Below are positions 56,301-64,000 of a DNA stretch of 64,000 nucleotides, in pieces; position 1 is the first letter of the stretch; the number at the start of each line of letters is the position of its first letter. The position numbers and the translations under genes are program-made. A model generated the notes under the pieces. It was not told where the DNA came from. It searched no databases and worked only from the letters and a program-made list of their open reading frames with translations. The stretch is from Anagrus nilaparvatae (lineage: Eukaryota; Arthropoda; Insecta; Hymenoptera; Mymaridae), in assembly GCA_022575985.1 (NCBI GenBank), contig JAKSXM010000007.1, positions 21,454,501 to 21,518,500 on the forward strand, given 5' to 3'.

Positions 56301-59040
56301 TTATAACTAATATTAATTAAATAAATGTGTAAAATAATTTGATTGAATTATTTTTTTTTAAAGTATTTAGCTAAGAATTCATTTAAACTACTGACCCTTG
56401 TAATGTCAGTATATTGACTGATATCTTGGATTGAATATTTTTAAGCTTTAGTAGAAATTCTTTCATTACAATTGTAAGAAATTTCCATAAATGACAGTAT
56501 CACATTTTCAAAACTTATATGTACAAGCTTGCTTTTTATAGAGTGACAGGTTTTCTTTTATTTCATAGATAAATATCTTTTTGATTACTATAACAATTAG
56601 TCGATTTTTAGAATGAGTTACTGAGTTATCAAAATTTCTGATATTTTATTATTTTAACTCCCAGCTAAAGCTGAGTTTTAATTGTCTAGAAAAAAAATTA
56701 TTTTAAGTCTATTTCTCCCTCCCTATTGTCAAAAATAATCCAATATTAAACCCGAAATAAAGTATTTACAAAGTGCATAATTATAAGAAAATCCTCGTTT
56801 CACAGTAGCCACAAAAGTAAACTTGCGTCTTAGGGCAACCGCTCTCGTAGATAACAACAAAAAAGCATAGTAAAAAATAATCAGTTCTTACAGTAAAGTA
56901 AGATAATACCAATATTTTTTCTTTTTTTTTGAATACAAGTAAGTAAATTCTAAAAAGTAAAAAAAAAGAAGTAATAAAAAAAAAAAGTCGATAATGAGCA
57001 CTTATAACATAAACCGGAAAACATTTAAAAATCACAGTATTATAATAACGATTAAGGTAAAGTAAATTTAATCGACGTAACATACGTAGTTAATCGTCGA
57101 TTTATAAGCTCAATCACGATGCACGCGATCCTCTTTATAATAAATTTACTATATATAACCATATTATAGGAGTATATAAAATAAAATTATTCAAGAAATA
57201 TTATTAAGTTTAGCATGTTTTTTAAAAAAAATTATATTTGTATTTATAAATTAAGAAAGCATCGCATATTTTTAGACAAATAAACTTTAATTATCATTTA
57301 ATAAACATATTATATTTAATATGTGTGTGTGAAAAATTTATTTTATTTAATTACATTAATTTTCATAATTTAAAGGATATATTTTATATATTGGAAAATC
57401 CATGCTAAAAAATATGAAATTTATTTTAGAGTTCTTGAGTTTGGATTTAGAATTAGGCCTTTTCAAAATATTTAGAGATTGATTAGAATTAGTCGTTAAA
57501 AATAGTAGCTTTTTATTTTTTCCAATAGGTTTCTAATTTTTTCTCAACTTAACAAATTTTTCTTTGGTTAGCATTAATAAAATTGATGCATTAGAATGCA
57601 CTAGTTACGAAAAGTTTATGATTTTTTGTAAACCAACTTATATTGATTTATTAATAACGTGACCGTTTTAAAATCTGATTGCACATTTAAATTTTGTAGA
57701 AAATATCGGGTTATATTAAGCCTTTGATGTCTAGAGAGAAAGGGTTAATATTTTATTTAACGTTATACCTTAAATTGGTTGTTTAATCATTTTTGATGCT
57801 AAAAGTTTTTTATGTTAGAGCTAAGTTTACGTAGATATCATCATGTTTACTATATTATATTATCAAAAATGTTTAATAATAAAAATTCACTTGATAAATT
57901 CATAATTATAATTCACGACAATATAATAAAAGACACGTGAATATGACATACCGTAATTCCTTGGAATAAATAAATTTTTATACATGATTATTTCCAGCGA
58001 AAAATACCTGCTAAAAAAGTCAATTTTTTTTAACTGCTTCAAGTTTTTCATTACGTTGGATTTTTGGTTCTGAAATTTCTTGTGCTCTTCAGGTTTTGAG
58101 CTGAATGATTGATTATTTTCAGGCAATAAAAGTTAAAACTTTAATATCTAGGATTTATTATTGATATTCTTAGAATAGAGTTATATCTATAAAACTCATT
58201 ACAACTTTTCAAAATCTTATTCCCAATAACTATTTTATGGTAAAAACGATATTTAGTTACTTATAACTGGGAACTTAATAATCTTTTTATGCCACTGAAA
58301 TTTAACAATTTTAAATTAAGGTAATATTTGTTGAAACAGATAGACAAATACTTGAGAATTGTTATAAAAATAAAAAATCTATTTGAAAAAATAAATTTAT
58401 TCTAAATCATAATTACTGCAGCCTAAGACTCAATACACTTTAAAATTGAACACTTTATAAGAAAATTTATTTTTAATCTCAATAGCTCTTTAAATTTTAC
58501 TATACTAAAAATAATATAAAAAATTAGTTGAAATTAATTGAATAAACTCATATATACATAGTTAGTTAATGTGACAAGTTTAACATTTAAAAATAATTTT
58601 ATAATCAAATAGGCGACAACAATAATTGTGTATTCATGAAACGAAATTTATCCTTTTAAATACTAACATTAATTACCTATACATGATTATTTGCTTTAAT
58701 GTTCTTCATTTGTATTAATTAAGTATATTTATAAAAGTGACTATACTTTTAAAATATTTATTTTATTTACTTAAGTTTTCGTAATAAAAATAATTGGGTT
58801 TTTAAATTGTAATCAGGTAGATTGTTATAAAAAAAAAAATTTTGTTGGCACTTAGTAAAAGAGATTGGACTCTTATGTTTGACTGCTTCTTGCGAAGAAA
58901 TTTGTTGATTGTTAAATAGTGCAGATTTCTCTCAAGCTAATGGATTAAAATAGAATACAGTAATTGATTTTTAATATAGGATCTATTACTTTTAAGAACT
59001 ATTGCCAATACATGGACTCTTATTCAGCAAGTTTTTGGTT
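53400..59040. other. AT-rich intergenic DNA
   Basis: No supportable gene. Includes a short (AC)n run at 54091-54104 and a more complex patch at 54260-54560. Open frames of 60-100 codons at 53938 (+), 56781 (-) and 57887 (-) have no recognisable domain and lie in low-complexity sequence. Confidence 0.5.
54454..54463. promoter_or_regulatory. GATAATTATC palindrome
   Basis: Overlapping inverted GATA words around the homeodomain core TAATTA, within AACGATAATTATCTGCC. It is the centre of the least AT-rich patch of this part of the desert. A motif match only. Confidence 0.2.
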
Positions 59041-59046
59041 CTAAAA

Positions 59047-59164
59047 CTACCCACGTAAAACGATTAAGCTTCATTTTGGGTAAGTTTACTGAAATAAGCT
59101 TACTGGATTAAGCTTACTGAAGTAAGTTTTCCCAAAATTAAGCTTAATCTTTTTACGTGAGTAA
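59047..59164. mobile_element. ~118 bp MITE
   Basis: CTACCCACGTAAAACGATTA, then AGCTT, is mirrored by AAGCTTAATCTTTTTACGTG, then AGTAAG. The inner arms repeat TTACTGAAATAAGCTTACTG in both senses. Confidence 0.7.
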
Positions 59165-59343
59165 GGATGCACTCGGCAACAGTACTGAAGAATGATCAGA
59201 ACAATTGAAAATTGCGAGTTTAATTTTCTTAAAGCGTGGTAATTGAAAAAATAATAGATTATAAGAGAAAAGGTATAAAAAACTCTGTCAAGTAACTTTC
59301 ACTAAGGTTCCTCATTAATAAAAACAAAATATTTTTAATAGTC

Positions 59344-59765
59344 TATTTTACCTAGTAAAAACGATAATTCTAGATATTAATACTTTCATAGAAAAAAGTA
59401 CTTCGTCCAAAAAGAAAAAAAATTATGGTGTTTTTAAAATTTTTTTATATAAAAAAAATTTTGAAAAATTACATATCAGATGGAGAAATCCTTTAAAAAC
59501 GATAATACTAGATATTCACACTTTCGTAGAAAGAAATTAAGTATTACGTCCTAAAATAAAAAAAATTTTGGCGTTTTTTGTACTTTTTGGCGACAAAAAT
59601 TTTGAGAAAAATATTTTAAAAAAATTAGGTATCAGGTCCAAAATATTACTATAAACGATATTTCTAAAACTGGTACTCCCATAGAAAAAATTTAAGTACT
59701 AGGTCCAAAAAGAAAAAAAAATGGTATTTTTTGTATTTTTTGGTAAAAAAAATGTTGAGAAAAAA
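59344..59765 (+). repeat. Three tandem ~140-155 bp units
   Basis: Units starting at AAACGATAATTCTAG (59357), AAACGATAATACTAG (59497) and AAACGATATTTCTAA (59654). Each continues with ACTTTCATAGAAA-like text, ACGTCCAAAAAGAAAAA or AGGTCCAAAAAGAAAAA, and TGGTGTTTTT. No gene. Confidence 0.75.
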
Positions 59766-60714
59766 ATCCAAATCTCACCTATCACTGTGGTTGCTCTGTA
59801 TGAAAAACGAAAACTACACTCAAAGTATCTTAATTCTTATCCCAATTCGCAAATTTATTTTTAAAAAATCCCCGTGATTACGTGTCATTAAACATGCTCC
59901 ATGCCGCAAACCATTTTGCAACCTTTAAAAATTCAGAGATTTTTCGTTATCAAAAAAAAAATTAATTTATTATTTAAATTAATAAACGATCAAATTCATA
60001 ATTATATACGTAAAAAAACTGTATTTATAAATAATAATAATCATATTTTAATTTTTATTTCATATAAGTGTATATATTTATATTTTGATTGTAACATAAT
60101 AAATGTATAATTTCAGGTCATATTCGAGGTGTGTAACTACATAATTTATAGGTGTCAAAAAAAATCTTTTAAATTATTTTTTTAAAATGTATAATAAAGT
60201 TTCAAAAAAAAAAAAATAATAATAATGACCTCATCATTTTAGTTTTTTTGCTTAAAGCAATATAAAATAAAAAAATTCATTATCCATATTGATAATTTAA
60301 GAATCTCGTATATGATAATATAATACAAATAATATTTCACTTAATAAATTTTATTTATTAAAATTAATTCGTAAAGGTATGTTTGCTAAAAGTATATATA
60401 AATTCTTAAAACTCATAGATCACTTTTTTTCGAGATTTTAATCTATGACATGGCATATAATAATAATATCATGTTTGTATTTATTTATTCGAGCTTCTTT
60501 TGCCCACGTACGAGGAAAAAAATTAATTAAAAATTTACGTTAATTTATTAATTTAAAAGAAAGTTGTAATGAAACAATAAAAAAAAAATACCGTTATAAA
60601 GGATTTTATTCGAATGTTAAAAAAATGTAAGTGTATAAAAAAATACGTACTTAAATTTTCAATAATTATTCATATAAGGCAAAAAGAAAAAAATATCTGG
60701 TTAACTATATAGTT

Positions 60715-60830
60715 TAGGGCAGGTTAAACCAATGATTATGTTGTCAAGGCGCAGTGGGTGGAGAGAAAAGCGATCGCTCACCGTCGCCATGTGCGTTTAC
60801 ACGCACGCCTTAAAAATAAAATAAAAACGT
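60715..60830. other. Unique GC-richer patch
   Basis: A sequence of balanced composition in otherwise AT-rich DNA, containing AGGCGCAGTGGGTGGAGAG, GCGATCGC and CACCGTCGCCATGTGCG. No ORF, RNA fold or repeat copy identified. It could be a regulatory element or an exon fragment of an unrecognised transcript. Confidence 0.3.
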
Positions 60831-61689
60831 ATTCTCTTTCTTTTCTTTTATTTCTTCTTTATATATAAACGATCTCTTTTATAAAAAGCAGGTGTTTGTG
60901 TGTTTTTTTCCACAGTGTAGTTAAAAAATATTTGCATTCATTTTGATATAGATTACAATATGTATGATGAAAATGTACGTATGTAGTTTTAAGTGAATTG
61001 GATTTTTTAATATGTAAAATAAATAATTAATATTGCAATAAATTTATAAATAATTACCCTGTCTTTAAAATATTAAAAGTGTGTGGTTAAACAAAAATTT
61101 TTTTACATAAAGACAATAGGGGTTATAAGAAAATATTAAATACCATCATAAAAAACAAATTTTATGTAATGCAATCTATCAGCCATAAGTAAGTTGTAAA
61201 AATAAAATGTAATTTGTTGTACTCATTGAAAATATAGACCCTACTTTAAAATTTTTATCATATTGTTACCGTGTAGAAGAAAACTAAAAAAGTGTACCAT
61301 ATGAGACTCACAAAAATATAAACCAATTTGACTTGACAATTAAAAAATTAAACGGTTTTATATTACATAGTCATACAATTAAAAACTAATCCAATTTATT
61401 CTATTAGTTGGAAAACATTAGGGTTTTAGATTCAAAATCAAGGAAAAAATAATAGGACAAACGTTAAATTTTAAATTTAAAAGGAATCTAGAAACTTCTA
61501 AAAAAAATTTAATAACTTTAAAACTTAATTTAATTGAAAATTGAATTTTGACAACAATTTAAAAGTTAATCAATTTTCGGCTGAATGAGAATTTGATTTT
61601 TAAACTTTGGAGAAGCAACTAGAGATAAAAAGATGTAGTTTACGGACAAAAAAATAATAAATGACCCAAATCACATGTAAATTATTTTC

Positions 61690-62060
61690 CGAGGCGAAGC
61701 CGATTCCACCACTGATTATATTATTTAATTATGAGGATATTAATATTATTACATGAATGTAAAAATATCCATTCAAACGCAAGTCAAAATAATTGTGTTC
61801 AATTCATTCATCATAGTATAGAGAATACATTTCTCTTTCGAGAAACTTAGAAATTCTTCTGATTAATTATTACAATTTGTTGAAATAATTTTGTTGAAAT
61901 AATTTTTTTTTTGTCAAAGGCTTGGTTTTAGCCACTGAAGCAGCGAAAGCATATACAAACCTAGGCTATAAAAAAGAATGCCCCAAATGGCAGTTTACGA
62001 GTGATTTACGCAATTCTTTATTTTTCTAATCATGGGTCGTAATATACGATTTGGTTGAAC
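61690..62060. repeat. Family C fragments and motif copy
   Basis: 61675-61712 has ATGTAAATTATTTTCCGAGG, CGAAGCCG and CCACCACTGA. 61830-61845 is TTTCTCTTTCGAGAAA. 61970-62058 has AAGAATGCCCCAAATGGCAG, GTGATTTACGCAATTC and TCGTAATATACGATT, as in family C. Confidence 0.55.
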
Positions 62061-62064
62061 ATAT

Positions 62065-63010
62065 TTTCCAAAATAAATTGTATTCTATTTGGAACAATTA
62101 TTTTATTTACCTAATTATTTTGAATTTACAAAAATTAACAACAATCTTGTCAGTGTGACCACTATATATTGATTGTCTCGTTGATTGTTACGGATAAATT
62201 AGATGTACTAAAATAGTGGATTTTAAAACAAGTGCCTAAAACTCAAATGGGTTTACAATCGAAAGTTTTGTATCTATTGTAGCCAAGAGAAGAGATAATT
62301 AATTCTTGCACTCCATTAACGAAAGCTCTGACAACTTTTATGCATAAGCATTTAGAGACAATGTTGGAGCTCATAGTAAGTTTGAGTACTAGCCCATGTA
62401 ACCAACCTTTCATTTGTCGAGTTTACAGATTTTTACATTATTAGTCTTAAAATTATGAAAATAAATAAAATTCTCCTTTAAAAATTAAAAAAAAAAAATT
62501 TGCTAAATATTATGATTTTTGTTAAGATAATATACATTATTAAAAATATTTACTAATAAATTTAACAAATAATGAATAATTATTATATTAACATGACTAA
62601 GACAAAATAAAAGTAATATTTTTGTACTAATCCTATATTTTGAGAAATTAAAGCTGGAATAAAGAAGTTATAATTTTCACAACTAATTCAACAAACTTCT
62701 CTCAATTAAAGCCCTCTGGGAGCATTGCGAATAATTCATTGAGTTTGGATGATTCTTGATTTGTAGTCGTTGAATTTGATGTCCTACTTACACTTTGATT
62801 GTGAGATTGATATATATGAGTTAGTTTGATGATTTCACCTCTACAAAACTAATATTGCGAATATTTAATACACTTACTAACTTTATCAAATTTTTTATCT
62901 TTGTTTAATTGATGTTTTTTTTAACACCACAATTTAAACTTATTATAATAACTTACAAATAATTAAATATATATCTTATAACTATGATGTGTAAAGTGAG
63001 TCTTTACACA
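62065..63010. other. AT-rich intergenic DNA
   Basis: No gene or repeat recognised. Confidence 0.55.
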
Positions 63011-63021
63011 TTCTATTAAAA

Positions 63022-63298
63022 GGGGGTCGCAATTGCAATCGAAGCGCTACGCAATGCGCAGAAACCAATTTTGCCTCCTGCGCAACTCCAAATCCACAAA
63101 ATCTTCTTCTGCGCATTGCGTTGCGCTTGCGTTCGCGGTGCGCCTTGGATTTACGGATTTACTTTATTTACTTTATTTACAATTGCGGAGAAAGGCGCAG
63201 AAGAAGATTTTGTGTCTTTCGAGATGCGTAGAAGACAAAAATGGTTTCTGCGCATTGCGTTGCGGTTGCGCCCCCCTTTTGCGGGTTCTGTAGATGGG
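63022..63298. mobile_element. GC-rich MITE, diverged or rearranged
   Basis: ACGCAATGCGCAGAAACCAA, CACAAAATCTTCTTCTGCGC and GCGCAGAAGAAGATTTTGTG appear in both senses. The copy is related to 63467-63662 and interrupted around 63150-63185. The longest open frame here reads the repeated GCGCATTGCGTTGCG words and is not a gene. Confidence 0.65.
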
Positions 63299-63448
63299 GC
63301 CTTAAGCCTAGTCTACATAACCACACCGCACGGCGCAGCCCAAGCCCATCGCTATTGGTATAGGAGTCACGTGACGCTGCATGCGCAAGCCTATATCAAA
63401 AGCATTGGGCTGCGCCGTGCGGAGCGCTTTCTGTAGACTAGGCCTTAG
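63299..63448. mobile_element. ~150 bp MITE
   Basis: GCCTTAAGCCTAGTCTACA and TGTAGACTAGGCCTTAG form the ends. Inner arms are CGCACGGCGCAGCCCAA / TTGGGCTGCGCCGTGCG. Confidence 0.8.
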
Positions 63449-63466
63449 GTTGGTTCTCCAAACTCC

Positions 63467-63662
63467 TAGGCCACATCTACAGAAACCGTAACTCCGAGGC
63501 GCAACGCAATCGTGAGCGCAACGCAATGCGCAGAAGAAGATTTTGTGAATTTGGAGTTTCGCCGGACCAAAATTGGTTTCTGCGCATTGCGTTGCGCTCA
63601 CGTTTGCAGTTGCGACGCCTTTTTATGGCTTCAGTCTCGGCTTCAGTAGATGGAGCCTTAGG
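63467..63662. mobile_element. ~195 bp MITE
   Basis: GGCGCAACGCAATCGTGAGC and GCGCAACGCAATGCGCAGAA are mirrored by TTCTGCGCATTGCGTTGCGC and CTCACG, with AGATTTTGTG and GGACCAAAATTGG near the centre. The outer ends are CCACATCTACAGAA / TTCAGTAGATGG. Confidence 0.75.
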
Positions 63663-63795
63663 CTAGTTCCACAAACCTCCGTAAGCGCAGAAACGCAGCC
63701 GCAACGCTTTCCGTTGGTGCGCATGCGTGTTTTGTTGTGCGCATTGCGTTGCGGCTGCATTTCTGCGCTTATGGAGGTTTGTGGAACTAGCATTA
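63652..63795. mobile_element. ~144 bp MITE
   Basis: CTAGTTCCACAAACCTCCGT and GGAGGTTTGTGGAACTAG form exact ends. Inner arms are GCGCAGAAACGCAGCCGCAA / TTGCGGCTGCATTTCTGCGC. It abuts the previous MITE. Confidence 0.85.
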
Positions 63796-64000
63796 TACAT
63801 GAAGCCACAGCGTTAGAATCTGTCTAAAGAAAAGGTCGACTTTAGCCCGTGGTGGCGTTGCGCAAAGGCTGGTTTTAAACGTAATAATTATAAAAAACAT
63901 AATTTTTGTATGGTTTTTTATAAAATTTAAATATTTTAGATTAGAATATTAACTCTCTATTTTAAAATAAAATTGTACTTCCTGTTAATTTCTTAGAAAC

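Noticed and set aside
57887..58126. Minus-strand frame with a hydrophilic start (PENNQSFSSKPEEHKK)
   Set aside because: No ATG at the start, no recognisable domain, and the second half is low-complexity. It could be a decayed exon but cannot be supported.
15141..64000. A second homeobox gene next to ems (E5 neighbours ems in Drosophila)
   Set aside because: No WFQNRR-encoding sequence or other homeodomain block was seen on either strand; a neighbour may lie outside the window.

Overview
The window is AT-rich animal nuclear DNA from an insect. The species cannot be named from the sequence. Two exons separated by a 7.7 kb intron encode a homeodomain protein of the empty spiracles (ems)/EMX family. 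The sequence around and inside the homeodomain ([19 protein letters not shown], then VKVWFQNRRTKHKRMQQEE) is the insect ems form rather than the vertebrate EMX1/2 form. No other intact protein-coding gene could be supported. Most of the short open frames are accidental in AT-rich or palindromic DNA.

Layout. 1-5701: the 3' part of an upstream ems intron; the large N-terminal exon must lie before the window. 5702-5874: internal exon carrying homeodomain residues 1-44. 5875-13570: intron, with an RFX/X-box-like site at 12297. 13571-13783: terminal coding exon (homeodomain 45-60 and an acidic tail). 13784 to about 15140: putative 3' UTR with AATAAA signals. A ~350 bp dispersed repeat lies in the upstream intron in one orientation and in the downstream intron in the other, so the internal exon is bracketed by reverse-complementary intronic sequence.

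15.2-64 kb is a gene desert loaded with transposon debris. It contains a LINE endonuclease-domain remnant (about 20.98-21.27 kb, +) and a hAT transposase remnant (about 21.70-22.00 kb, -) with an Asp-to-Asn change at the expected catalytic aspartate. It also has a dense series of long inverted repeats (foldback elements and MITEs): 26.6-28.2, 31.3-32.5, 32.9-33.8, 34.1-37.0, 42.8-45.5, 47.3-48.3 and 52.7-53.1 kb, plus a cluster of small GC-rich MITEs at 63.0-63.8 kb. Two recurrent families stand out. Family A begins ATACTCCAGTCAAA and has arms built of ~140 bp tandem units containing GGGTCGCTGA. Family B carries CATGGAACATG/CATGTTCCATG near its ends and contains two minisatellites and long G tracts. 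Several insertions are nested, which gives their relative ages.

The only well-supported function is a head/anterior patterning transcription factor. The surrounding DNA may hold its regulatory elements (candidate motifs are listed with low confidence). The most testable new points are the intronic inverted repeats that could loop the homeobox exon, the palindromic families with tandem-repeat arms, and a small dispersed hairpin motif (TTCTCGMAAGWGAAATG) found in at least nine places in the window. All alignments were made by eye; no database search was run.
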